Of a stretch of DNA of 64,000 bases, positions 12,231 through 25,689 are shown piece after piece. The position numbers and the translations under genes are program-made. Under the pieces are notes generated by a model. The model was not told where the DNA came from, ran no database searches, and worked only from the letters and a program-made list of their open reading frames with translations. This stretch comes from Fusarium oxysporum f. sp. lycopersici 4287 (lineage: Eukaryota > Ascomycota > Sordariomycetes > Hypocreales > Nectriaceae), in assembly GCF_000149955.1 (NCBI RefSeq), contig NC_030994.1:1913071-1977070 (forward strand), in the 5' to 3' direction. How positions within the stretch are numbered: position 1 is the first letter of the stretch; each line of letters starts with the position of its first letter.

Positions 12231-13466
12231 ATGTCAGATTCAGATCCTCCTGCGCAGCCAAGTCTGCCATGGCGCATTGCCTCGGCGACTGTCATGGGCT
12301 CAGTTGGCGCATTCTCAAGAGTATTCATGAACGGCTTCAATACCCTCGAGGTTACAGGCCTAGAAGGGCTTCTGGGGGTTCTTGATCGTAGGAAAAGAGA
12401 AGGGCGTGAGCGCGGGCTGCTCACTGTATGTAATCATGTAGCAGTGTATGCCATGTCGATTTAACATTACTGTTCATTTGCTAACCATCTGCCATACATA
12501 TAGACTTGATGATCCTCTTATTTGGGGCATGCTACCAATGCGGTACTTCTTTGACGCAGTCAACATGAGATGGGGTCTTGGGGCGCATGATATATGTTTC
12601 AAGAATAAGTAAGTCTTGAGAAGACCATCATATGCGAGTGAGTGAGTGAATATTCAGCTAACAACACAAATAACAGAGCCACATCGACATTCTTCAGTCT
12701 TGGTCAGGTTCTGCCCACTCACAGATTATGGTACTCTCCTTATGGTGGTCTATACCAGCCAACCATGGCACAGGCTGTCAAGCTACTATCCGGCCCATCA
12801 CCAGCTTCATGGTCTACAGCCTCCGACTCTCCTCTCTCTGCAACTCCTGCCTCAACAAGACCTCCTGCAGTTCCTCAACCTCTCTTCTTCTCTACCAACG
12901 GCGTTGATCAATTTCCAGCGCCATCTGCCTACCCAGCCTATCGAAATGCCTGGGTCCACGTGTTTCCAGAGGCTTGTTGTCACCAAAGTCCGGATAGCGG
13001 ATTGCGCTACTTCAAATGGGGTGTATCTCGACTGATTCTCGAATCTGATCCGGCTCCAGAGTTCATCCCCATGTTCGTTCATGGTACCCAGCACATTATG
13101 GCCGAGGATAGAGGATGGCCCAGATGGGCGCCTCGTATTGGAAAGACCGTGAAGATAGTGATAGGTGAGCCGACAGACGTTGATCAGCTCTTTAGTCACC
13201 AGCGGGCAGCATGGCGCAAGCTTGTTGCGAAAGGTGACCCAGAACTTCTCCGAAATGGCCCAGAGGCTACTGAGTTAAGAATATCGGTGGCCAGGAGAGT
13301 AAGAGACGAGGTCGAGAAATTACGAGAAAGCGCAGGGTTCCCTGCAGAAAAGGACGAAGCACCGGCTCTCGCAGAAACATGGGCCAAAGATCCTCTCCGC
13401 ACAAAATTCAAGAGCCCAGTCGATGGGAGTCTTGTTAACAGACATGGGCCAAGAGAACGCCCATGA
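12231..13466 (+). CDS. TAZ1: Tafazzin (cardiolipin transacylase)
   Basis: Mitochondrial monolysocardiolipin acyltransferase that remodels cardiolipin. Exons are 12231-12445, 12504-12608 and 12677-13466; 369 aa. The acyltransferase catalytic HX4D motif is completed across intron 1: CNHVAVLDDPLIW, with His69 and Asp74. Exon 2 has the family block MRYFFDAVNMRWGLGAHDICF, and exon 3 begins with FFSLGQVLPTHR. The substrate-binding region HVFPEACCHQSPD corresponds to the usual VFPEG block with Ala in place of Gly. An insertion rich in Ser, Pro and Ala (about residues 145-180) separates QPTMAQAVKLLS from the PEA block, as in other fungal tafazzins. Splice phases agree at both introns. Divergent from the NOSIP-like gene. 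Confidence 0.92.
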
Positions 13467-13832
13467 GTATAAATTGTCATACATTTCGCTCGTAGAATTA
13501 TAGACTAAAACAAGGAGGCTCAAACCACCCGAGACTAAGGTATTCATACTCAACATTAGTTGTTGACAGGAATAAAACAATAAATGACGAATCAAGACAC
13601 CGACACACGCTGCTGTCCCAAGATCCAATATCTCTCCTGTCCTGTCTAATTCATGCTGACCCTTAACTCCATCGTGCTGAGAAATAGTCGTCACGTAATT
13701 ATTCCGGTATTTTCTTCTTTTGGTTTGCAGTGAGACGCTGTTACTGAAACAGCTCGATTCAAAAACGCTGTGATCATGACGCAGGCAAAACTAGAAATCT
13801 TGGTCTCCCGCCACTGGGGGTTGGGGCAAGTT
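13467..13832. other. Convergent 3' region
   Basis: Sits between the stop codons of tafazzin and PHO85. No gene or element seen. Confidence 0.5.
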
Positions 13833-14804
13833 CTAATACGCCTCGAAACCTTGAGTGGGAACAGCCTGGGGGTATCCGCGAGCCTGCGCTTGGAGAGCCT
13901 GCTGCTGAGGGTGCATCATAAGGTCGTTGAACCAAACGTGCTGAAGGGCATCATGGGCACTGATCCTCAGTTCTGGTCGAAGCTGTAGCATTCGCTGCAG
14001 CAGATCGATACCGTTGGGGTCAATCGCCGGGAGGATGTTTCGAAGATCTTGAGTGGCGTACATATGGAATGTAGGTTTGTACTCGGGGAACTGTGTGATA
14101 CCGGGCCAGGTACGCTCTGTTGGTGTTCCCATGATGCGGAAAATGCGGATGATCTGGTCTTCGTTTGTGGTTCCGGGGAACAGAGGTCGACCGGTAAACA
14201 TCTCGGCCATGATGCAGCCCGCGGACCAGATATCGATACTGGTGTTGTATGTTCGGCTGCCGAGGAGAACATCGGGGGCGCGGTACCATAGGGTGACGAC
14301 CTCGTTGGAGAAGGTGTTGACGGGGATACCAAAGGCGCGGGCAAGGCCGAAATCGCCGAGCTTCAAAACGCCCTTGCTATTGATGAGCAAGTTCTGGGGC
14401 TTGAGATCGCGGTGAAGAACACGATTTTGGTGACAGAAGTCAATGCCCTTGAGGAGCTGGTACATGAAGGACTTGATGGTGGTAGGCTTGAGGGCACCGC
14501 GATCGCCATGAGTGTCCATGTACCTCTTAAGATCGCCGTCCATGTACTCGAAGACGAGCATGAGTTTGTTCTCGGTGTGAATAACATCGTGCAGGCCTAC
14601 AATATTCTCGTGCTTGAGCTCCTTCATCAACGAAATCTCTCGGATGGCGGTCGACGGTGTTCCCTCTTCGGAGTCGAGGTGGATTTCCTTGAGCGCTACA
14701 AGCTCTCCAGTCTGTCTGTTGCGGCCCTTGAAGACGGTGGCGTAGGTACCTTCACCGAGCTTCTCGAGCTGCTGGAACGAGCTGGGGTGTCGCTTTCCGT
14801 CCAT
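13833..14804 (-). CDS. PHO85: Cyclin-dependent kinase PHO85/PhoA
   Basis: A 323-aa serine/threonine kinase, intronless in the coding part. Visible landmarks: glycine loop [11 protein letters not shown] (17-27), catalytic Lys in VALKEIH (Lys39), the cyclin-binding helix PSTAIRE (50-56), the catalytic loop [11 protein letters not shown], the DFG motif, and [10 protein letters not shown] followed by GCIMAEM. The short CDK-only length and the PSTAIRE variant are those of Pho85/CDK5-type kinases, which act with Pcl cyclins in phosphate, glycogen and cell-cycle signalling. The start [10 protein letters not shown] is the first ATG of the frame; the open frame upstream lacks an ATG. The C-terminus is Gln/Ala-rich ([16 protein letters not shown]), as in filamentous fungi. 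Confidence 0.94.
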   Translation of the reverse strand: MDGKRHPSSFQQLEKLGEGTYATVFKGRNRQTGELVALKEIHLDSEEGTPSTAIREISLMKELKHENIVGLHDVIHTENKLMLVFEYMDGDLKRYMDTHGDRGALKPTTIKSFMYQLLKGIDFCHQNRVLHRDLKPQNLLINSKGVLKLGDFGLARAFGIPVNTFSNEVVTLWYRAPDVLLGSRTYNTSIDIWSAGCIMAEMFTGRPLFPGTTNEDQIIRIFRIMGTPTERTWPGITQFPEYKPTFHMYATQDLRNILPAIDPNGIDLLQRMLQLRPELRISAHDALQHVWFNDLMMHPQQQALQAQARGYPQAVPTQGFEAY

Positions 14805-15936
14805 GTTGAGGGTACGATATGATATCAGTTGGGGGATCTGATGCGGGTAGGGTTTGAAAAGCGAACGAGGATGGGTGGGTATTGGCTGATAATGGCGTGT
14901 CACCAATTTCGACTGAGGGACCTGGGACTGCGACTTGGGCGAGGATTGTCGATAATCTGCAGGTGAGAAAGATTATGCGAGGTGAAGGGTTTTGGGCAGT
15001 GGCTATTGTTTGCTGCTATTTCTTGATATTTTGGGTTTGTTGATGACTCACAAACACTGCCCTTGACGATAGAGTATGTATTTGGGGGTTCCGCCCTTCA
15101 GGTTGGCCTCACCTTTTTTTTTTTTTTGGAGTCGCACCCTTTGCTTGCGGTGACTTTTGAGGTGGATGGAGGGAGGCAAGAAAGGGAATGTCTGTAGGTA
15201 CCCAAACAATGGAGGCTGCTGGAAGGGTCTCCTTGTGAGGGAGGGGTTGGAGGGATCGACAGAAGGGGAAGAGAGTCTGGAATTAGTACTTATGAAATCC
15301 GATACCTACTTGGCCATTGAAATACTGAAAACTAAGGTGTTAGTCAGGAGCAGAATAGTTGGTGATATATACTGTATAGTAATATTCTTCACAATTTTTG
15401 TTAAATATCTAAAGTATTGATGTTACGAGACTGATCTCAGCCTACGCCTGCCCGTCAATATGGGTGCTTATAGCGGGTGTCAATCATGCCTCAAGCCCGT
15501 CACGGGGGCATGTCAGTGCTATAGATTAAGCGCACGCGCACCCGGTAAAATGGGCCCATGCACCCCCACCTACCGAATATGGCATTCTACCCCATGAATC
15601 AATAAGACGACGGGATATTTGTTGAGGCTACCTTACCTTATCATCCAACTGAGTTTGGACTTTAAAACAATCGTCATCGAGCTACACAATCAATCCATCC
15701 CGCGTTTCCCGTGTTACTTCTTACCATATTCACTGCTTGCCCCTCGCTGTGTTACGCGTTCGAATGCAAATACATACCTTACATACATTCTTCTGTTCTC
15801 CTACGAGGCGCCGTGACATGAACAGAGAGAGACAGCTTGCCCCTTATCAGAACTGCACCTTAGCACCCCTGTATCCGCCGTATAAGCACAGCATAGCATA
15901 GCACGCTGCCTCGGTCCCCTCCAACCACATACAACA
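14805..15936. other. Divergent promoter region with poly-T tract
   Basis: Upstream region of PHO85 (minus) and of the septin-like gene (plus). A 12-13 base T run lies at about 15116-15128. No supportable gene. Confidence 0.5.
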
Positions 15937-17991
15937 ATGAGACCTGTCTTGCCTACGAATCATCCTCTTAACACTCGGTCTTCAGACCGGCCTGACAGCT
16001 TGGTACGCCCTTCTTCGACTGTGCCTACTGCCTGTTTCATCACCACAGAGGCCGACCTTGACGCTCGCCGAGATCGCTCTCGTCCGCGGTTCCGCCAGCA
16101 AAGCGATCGGCGCAAGTGTAGTCGTAACTCTCGCCGGCCTTCAACCCCGCGTCAACTACGTTCGCCTCCTCGTACCGACCGTAAGCCTGCGTATCCTGCA
16201 TCGGAGTCAGACGGCTCAGAGGTTTCTTCCGTTGAATCTGTTGTTGAACAAGAGCCCTTGAATTTACCGTCGCAGCCAAGCACTCCCTCTCTGATCAGTC
16301 TTTCGCATTCTGGTTCCGTCATGAGCATCTCGTCGCAAAGCTGCTCCCTAGCAGGTCCCTCCATCGACGCCCATAGCGATTTGATTCACGACGATGTCTC
16401 CTTACCCGTAACGGATCTGGCAGATAATCAAGAAAATCAGAGCACGGTTCCTCAGCTTATCATGCCGAGCTTGATGGTTCCACGACGTCGTCCTTTCTCG
16501 GAAGTGGGTAAATCTTTGGGCAAGCTAAAGATTATGGTCGCTGGGCAATGTGGCAAGTAAATGAACAGAATACCGATCCGTGACGGTTTTAACAAATTCA
16601 ACAGGTATTGGGAAAACTTCTCTCATCAAGACTCTGGCAGAACGTTGCGAGCACATCGTTCACATGGATCCGATAGAGAATCGCAGCGCAGTGCATGCTA
16701 CTGAAACATACGCCAGTTCGCGCCCACAGCCATGGTGGCGATCTGATTCTGAACTCACCGTGACAACACGGAGGCGGATTTCTACCACTGGTGATGTCCT
16801 TGATAGGAATGTATGCTTTGTTGAAAGCCCTGGCCACCGACGAGATGCCTCTGTATGTACCTGAACCACCACCTCACATCGTCGCATCCTAACAATGACT
16901 CAGGGATCGTGGCGTGATCTTCATTATGTCGAATCTCACTTGACATCTCTGATGAATAAGCCCATGGCTGATTCGGATCTGTTCACTTTGGTCAACTCTG
17001 GCGGCGAGCCAGTTGTGGACGCTCTGCTCTACCTTATTCCTCACAGCGGCAAGTTCATCCAGTTTCGCTTAACGACCACGTTTGCTGATGAGTTTCAGGC
17101 CTTGTACGAGAGGATGTCGAGTACATTAAACGCGCTCAGCGCATGACTAACGTAATCCCAGTTCTTACTAGAGTTGATGAGCTTGCCCCAGAGGAAATCA
17201 AGCATATCAAACAGCAAGTTGTGAAGAGTCTGGCTGATAAGGATGTTGATTATTTCTCCTTTGAGGGGCCTGACGACTCAGAGGAGACCAAGTGTGTATA
17301 TGCCGTTTCTACCGAATCCTGGCCAGACTACGATACCATGGACGCCAGTACCCTTATGGACTCGGAATACATCCCACCGCTTTTGCCTACAGACTTGGGC
17401 CGACTCGTCGACCACATCTTTTCTCTGGACGGTAGCGCTCGATTGCGGCACTCTGCAGCGGTGAAATGTATCAAATGGCGACGTGATCACGGGGACAACT
17501 TGCTTCAAAATGCATTGTCGAGCGGAGCTTTAGTCTCTCGATCTATCCCGGAGAGGGCCATGAGATTAAGGTCCTTCAGGCGGACCCCGAGCTGGGATCG
17601 ACTTGAGCTCTATAACTGGGCGAATAACCTGCGACAGAGTCTTCAATCCGAGAGATTATATCATCTGATGGAAGAGAGGGCCATTTCAAACGCTGTGGCA
17701 ACGCAGTCGAGTCTAGTCCATGTCCCCAGGAACGGCAAGAAAAAGACGCAGTCCAAGAAACGGAAAGCTCCTCAACCTACGCACCAAGATCCACTCGGCC
17801 TCTTGGAGATGGGGGGAGGTCTCAAGCAGAAAGGGATGCTTGCTCTAGAAATGGTGAGCAGTGTTGGCCTGGTTGGTTTGGTGGCTTCCAAGATCATGCA
17901 CACCGGCTGGTCTGACGGGATGTGTTCTGTTGTTGCATCACGAAGAAGAAACATGGGGGTTGGACGGCTGAGCATGGTCTTGTCTTTCTAG
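15937..17991 (+). CDS. Septin-like P-loop GTPase with two GC-AG introns
   Basis: Four exons: 15937-16552, 16605-16852, 16904-17048 and 17099-17991; 633 aa. The first 190 residues are Ser/Arg/Pro-rich and probably disordered. The G1 P-loop AGQCGIGKTS (Lys209) is rebuilt only if intron 1 uses a GC donor (GCAAGT at 16553). Intron 3 also uses GCAAGT (17049) to join LIPHSG to LVREDVEYIKRAQRMTNVIPV, the septin-like block before G4. G3 reads VESPGH instead of the usual DTPG, and G4 reads LTRVDEL where septins have AKAD. The C-terminus has a basic stretch (KKKTQSKKRK) and a hydrophobic segment near GMLALEMVSSVGLVGLVASKI that may anchor it to membrane. It is a member of, or close to, the septin superfamily; filament formation cannot be predicted. 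The exact 3' end is the least certain part. Confidence 0.77.
16553..16604 (+). other. GC-AG intron 1 of septin-like gene
   Basis: A 52-bp intron, donor G|GCAAGT, acceptor CAACAG. Only this donor restores the GQCGIGKTS P-loop in frame; the overlapping GT donor three bases downstream destroys it. Confidence 0.85.
17049..17098 (+). other. GC-AG intron 3 of septin-like gene
   Basis: A 50-bp intron, donor G|GCAAGT, acceptor TTTCAG. Reading through it gives a stop after about 30 residues; removing it joins LIPHSG to LVREDVEYIK in frame. Confidence 0.82.
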
Positions 17992-18286
17992 ACGGCGAGA
18001 CATGGTATTACGGCCTGCTGAAACACGTACGGACCAGCGCCATCGTCTTCGCTTCGCCATTATGCTCTAATCCAAAGGCCAGGACAAGAGGCGGGATCGA
18101 ATACTGGAGCAATATATCATGACACAAGATACCCTATAAATATCACACGCATATATTAATTGCACTTTGACGGCCGCCTATCTTGTGAATCCTGGTGACA
18201 GCGTTGCTTAGTTTTGACACATGATAGCCCCCTTCTCGGCTCATACATGGACACTGAGATAAGTCTAACCTCGTCAATCAGTAGTT

Positions 18287-18990
18287 CTACTGATGCTCAT
18301 GCTTTGAGTGGCGCTTATTCTCAGGGGGTGGATGTCCAAGCGCAGTCATGGCAGCCTTGAGATCCGGCATATCATCAGCGGTTCTCGCCACGTGAGCCCA
18401 GCGAACAGTTCCGTCGCGATCAACAGCAAAAGCACCGCTCGTCTGCCACCGCGAGCCACTCTCTGTTGGTCGATTCCAGATGCCCTCATTCTTTCCAAGG
18501 CTGAAGACATTCCACAGCGTGAGAGGGTTAACGGCGTGCCACGTTGATGATATTCCGAGACCCCATTTGGCATACAAGTCGCGCTCTTCATCAATTACAA
18601 CATCGACGTTCCAGGTGCCACCGACCAGGGGCAGCCATTTGTCTGTTGCCTCTTCTGAAGAGTGCGAGATGGCGACACAATGGACCCCTGGGACCTTATC
18701 GGATAGGTCGGCGAGAGCTCTGAATGTTTTTTCAGCGACTAGTCACAGTTAGCATCAGATCGTACCAACGGGGTGATAAGGATTAAAATACAGGGACATC
18801 CACAATGACGGAGAAACACCACGAGAGTAGGTTTCCCGTCTGGAAGGCGAAGGTGTTGAGACCAGGGCGCTTTAGATCCAACCTCGACTGTAGGACCGAC
18901 CTCTTTAGCTACGGGTGTCTTCCATGAGTCGAGTTCTTTCCAGAAGCCGGCATTAGCGTTGGCATCAACAGCAGCAGTTTCTTGCGACAT
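18287..18990 (-). CDS. AhpC/TSA-type thioredoxin-fold antioxidant protein
   Basis: Exons 18792-18990 and 18287-18738; 216 aa. The thioredoxin-like fold is suggested by LRLPDGKPTLVVFLRHCGCP, with a Cys-Gly-Cys-Pro redox site split by the intron and continued as FAEKTFRALADL. Next come CVAISHSSEE, DVVIDEERDLYAKWGLG and GAFAVDRDGTVRWAHVARTADD, the order seen in AhpC/TSA (peroxiredoxin-like) proteins of fungi. The likely role is reduction of peroxides or a related redox task in the cytosol; no targeting signal is seen. The C-terminus is basic and His-rich (NKRHSKHEHQ). It converges with the septin-like gene and diverges from DML1. Confidence 0.78.
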
Positions 18991-19493
18991 GATGCGGCAG
19001 TAACGTTATTGTTTTGGTGTGTTATAATATGAGATGTGTTGAATAATCAGAGTATTTTAAGCTCCAAACGTCTCGTGATATTAGCACAAGGGAGGTATAA
19101 GTGCGACCATTTTGTCAATGACATAATACTCACACACACACATACTCCTACCTATGACCAACATACAAAGAAGAATGAGATATAATACCCTGGTCTATTT
19201 GAATATCCTACTCAATCAGGATGATACACCTTTCCAATACTTTATTGAATTCTCGAATTGATGATTAGATAAGCTGCTTAGGGTATCAACAGGTGCATGT
19301 TTGAAAACCACAAATATCCACTATATTCATGTAGGGTAAGCACTTATGTAGTCGCAGACATCTCCATCGATCAAGACTTCGCATGTGAACTTTGACGTTT
19401 CACATTTCTACACGCAGGCTTGGTCTCTGATTGCATCAACTGTCTTATGATACATATAAAAGGCATACAAAATTCTATAATCACGGTCCTCAA
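18991..19493. other. Divergent promoter region
   Basis: AT-rich spacer between the AhpC/TSA-type gene and DML1. No other feature seen. Confidence 0.5.
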
Positions 19494-21150
19494 ATGCGTG
19501 AAATCATCAGTCTTCAGCTCGGTCAGCTGAGTAACTATACGGCCACTCACTTCTGGAATGCCCAGGTAATATATTACAGCTCATGCACAAAACACAATCA
19601 CTGACCATAGCATAGGAGTCATACTTTACATACTCAGCCGACGAAAAGTCACCCATAGATCACAATGTTCATTGGCGGGCCGGTCTAGGCGCTGATGGCT
19701 CAGAAACATTTCTCCCACGAACAGTCATATACGACCTCAAAGGCGGCTTTGGTTCTTTACGCAAGATTAATGCACTGTATGAAGCTGAAGCCGAACCAGA
19801 TCCTGTGGAATTATGGTAGGAACTCCGATTGATCATCCTGTTGGCCAGCACCCATGCTAACACCCTCTCAGGTCAGGTCAATCAGTCGTTCACAAACAGG
19901 CACCCATTAATCCAAGCGAGTACCAGCAGAGCCTCGATGCAGGCACTGAACCGGCACAACTAACAACCTCGAATGTGAGATACTGGTCTGATTTCTCACG
20001 AGTTTACTTCCATCCACGTTCACTGGTCCAGCTCTATGACTTTGAGCTCAACTCGACTACCATGCCCTTTGAGCGTTTCTCAATGGGCACAGAGCTCTTC
20101 TCGATGCTCGACAAGGAGCACGATATCGTGGATCGAGACTTCAGGCCCTTTGCAGAAGAGTGTGACAGAATGCAGGGAATACAGGTCTTTACTACTATCG
20201 ACGATGCTTGGGGTGGCTATGCATCCGCATATCTCGAGTCGTTGAGGGATGAGTTCCCAAAGACAACCATATGGACCTGGGGTCTTCAAAGCCCCTTGCT
20301 TGATATTCCCAGATCAAAGCGCCAACTACGCCTTGCGAACATCGCTCACAGTATCGAGCAGCTCTGCACGCAGGCAACCACAGTTGTTCCTATGGCTTTA
20401 CCCGAAGAGGACCTATCAGCTGGAGTATCGTTGGATCGCCGCTCGCCCTGGCACACATCTGCTGTCATGGCTGCAGCTATCGAAACAGCCACCTTGCCTA
20501 CACGTCTGGTACAAGGCTCTTCGGAGCAGCCAAGTTCTCTAGACGACCTGGCTGAGAGTCTGAACGTCAATGGCAATCAGCCCCTGGCCAGCATCAACAT
20601 GTCATTGGCATCTGCAAAAGACTCATCGGAAGACAGCCGCATCAACGTCGACTTCTTCCAAATAGGGCGCACTTGGAGTCGACAGCATATTGCTAGATCG
20701 GATGCCCATAAGCATGTCTTTGGTGAACTCCGATCTTATCGAGATCTGGACCCCCTTGGGAACCTTGATGAAGACGCTCCTGGACATCTTGCTCCAGGTG
20801 AACGCCCCATGATAGGCAATTCTGTTGTGCGCAAGTACGTTACTGTCTGGACCATGTGACTTGCTATGTACTGATACTCGACTAGATACGATTCATCTCT
20901 CAGATTCCCGTTGCTGGACGCCTACCCCCAGATCTATCCCCAACTCAGTAGCCATCCTGATGCCAGCATGCAAACGACACTCTCGACAAACAGCTCATTA
21001 GTGCAACGGATCAGAAATTTGCGGTCAGACTCTGCTCGACTTGTGCCAGTCAACGAAAGAGAGGACCTTGGTAACGGACTGGCAGAACTGGCGGATGCCT
21101 ACCAAGAAGGCTGGTTCAGTGGCAGTGATGACGACGACGATGACCTATGA
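19494..21150 (+). CDS. DML1: DML1/Misato mitochondrial inheritance protein
   Basis: Tubulin/FtsZ-related protein required for mitochondrial DNA partitioning and morphology. Exons are 19494-19565, 19616-19815, 19872-20834 and 20886-21150; 499 aa. The N-terminus [24 protein letters not shown] corresponds to the first tubulin-like strand and helix of Misato proteins and is followed by ESYFTYS. Exon 3 carries [15 protein letters not shown], the family block, and the segment [21 protein letters not shown], equivalent to the tubulin nucleotide-binding region. The C-terminus is strongly acidic ([10 protein letters not shown]). Length and order match the family. It converges with PAP1. Confidence 0.94.
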
Positions 21151-21774
21151 TACATTTGATAGAGCTAGCCATCAAATCCGAATGGAGTCGAGCAATCTCG
21201 GGCACCATTCACATCTCAGGAACACGCGGGACAAAAACAAGAAGAGGTTTGGAGCAAATCTCCCAAGGCTCATCGAGCCTCAAAAAGTTTGTATTGATCT
21301 AGCATGGCCATTTCCTAGGTACAGATATAATATGAGGTTGCTGTAGGTCTTCAACGTTATCGACCCGGCGACTAGACAGCTCCCAGTTTGGAGATATGTT
21401 GCTGCGAAGCACAAAATGTTGATTTAGCCAGCTGCCCTTCCCGCACTACACGTGCCTCTCTCTCTCTTTCTGCTGTTATTAATGTAGATTATTCAATCTT
21501 CCAATCGCAAATAACGCCGCCAGTAATGCATTAACACATCAGGCTGGCACTGCCAACTTACCATGGTAGTTGATGCAGTTCAGTCTGGTTGAAAGCGAAC
21601 TTTTTTGTTTATCTTATGTTAGTTACGTGATCAGCCACATGCTAATCGTCCAGCCACTTATGGACTTGCCGATATTCTTGATATTTTTGAGATACAGTGC
21701 AAGATGCACAATTGAGTTGTGGTCGAGCTCTTCCGAGCCAACCTTTGTGTGGAATGCGAAATATGCCATCATGC
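21151..21774. other. Convergent 3' region
   Basis: Spacer between the stop codons of DML1 and PAP1, containing both 3' untranslated regions. Nothing else recognised. Confidence 0.5.
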
Positions 21775-24026
<2,252 letters not shown>

Positions 24027-25689
24027 AGCTTCAATGTATCCAAACGTCGGAATGGGGGGGGGAAAGCTGAACGACAGTGGTTGGATAATAACCAACCCGA
24101 GGCCGGGGATTAACGTATCGGGGGAGGATCGCAAATCCCAATGCGACAGGGTGATAGCCGAATCAACAAACGGTTGTTTGTTTAAAAGAATACGCTGGTT
24201 TTCAAGCCTCTCCAAGGGCAGTGGGAGCAGCGCAAGGGAGAGGCCAGGCACAGGACAGGACAAGAGGGTGCTCTGTGTCTGGTACGGAGACGAATATTGG
24301 GAATGGCTGGATCGGAGAGGTAAGGGATGGATCGTAAAGGATATCGAGTGAATTCGCTGGATGATGAAGAGACCAAGTTTTTTTCTTTACTTGGTAGGTA
24401 ATGAAGGAGAGTTAGACTTTTGGCTGACAACAACGAGGCGCCGCGAGGCTGCACAAACGCGGTGGTGGCCCAGAAGCTGGATTGGGTGTAAGTAATTGAA
24501 ATAGTGGACCCTGGCTACTGAGGCACCCTAAACCTGGGGGTTGAGTTCTTATTACCGGCTTTTATCTGTGGGTTTGAGCTGAATTAAATGGACAATTTGC
24601 TATTTATTAACTGTGGCTGAAGCATTCAATCATGTTGTTCACGCGTTGTAGTGCTTGATTAGGTGGCAAGAGTTGTCCGCTTAGAAACAGATAAAATGAC
24701 AGCTGCAAGGAAAACTTGTTATTGATTCATGGTTGGCAATATCCGTACCTTAGCGCGCTAAACACAATCAGTCAATGAGAGACATTCAGTCAGTCAGTCA
24801 GTCAGTCAGTGGAGGGCGAGGCGAGGCTGGGCTTACTCGAGGTTACGCATGTGCATTTATCGTATTGCATGGTCGTCACATTTTCACGAACAAACACCAC
24901 ATGATATTCACTTATCAGGATAGTGCCCTTCCCCTGAGACGCACGCAAGACATTGGATACTAAACCAGGGGGTACGGCAATGGAAGTAACCGGAATTCTT
25001 GTCTGTGCAAGATGCAAGTCAAGCCACAAAACTCTACTACCTTGTATAAGAAAATAATGATTTGGATATAGGCATACGAAAACAATTAATAATCTCTCTC
25101 TCTCAGACTATAGTACTATCATTAAGATCTAAGAGAAGAAAAATCATCTCAACTTTTCTTCCTCTTCCAACGCTCATGACATCCATTGGATCCATCTACA
25201 TATTCGCCTTGTTTCCCAATGACGCTCACACACGCTAGTGATCACTGATGCCCCCTTACAGCACTGGCAGCCCCCTTGTCTGCTGATTCTGGCGCCTCTG
25301 ATTCACTCAACGGGGCTTGAATATGCACGAATCGGTACACGCACACCCAGCACCCGCATCCCAGCCGGCCAGCCCACAAGCCCAGCCCGCAGCGCAGCGC
25401 AGCCCTGTCATGGCCCTGCCACTTTACGACACTAGGTCAATCCTAACGCGAACGCGGTACCAACTTTAAAGGGCAGGGCATTTATTTGCTGCACTAGTAG
25501 ACGATACATTGATTGATTGACGACACGACTTTACCTGACCTGATTATTTCGCATTCCCGCGTCAATCCTCGAGGGCACCAAAACACGCCCTGCGACCTCA
25601 AGATAACGACCATAGCCCGTGTCCAAACCTCAACCTTGCCATCATCGTTTCGTCGTCACAGCGTAGTAGTGCACAGCTGCTTGCCCGCC
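24027..25689. other. Divergent promoter region
   Basis: A 1.66-kb spacer between PAP1 (minus) and the forkhead gene (plus). It holds a CAGT microsatellite and no supportable gene. Confidence 0.5.
24787..24810. repeat. (CAGT)6 microsatellite
   Basis: Six perfect tandem CAGT units, read directly. Confidence 0.95.

Noticed and set aside
25605..25625. 5S rRNA-like start (ACGACCATA)
   Set aside because: Match ends after nine bases; no internal promoter or 3' half follows.
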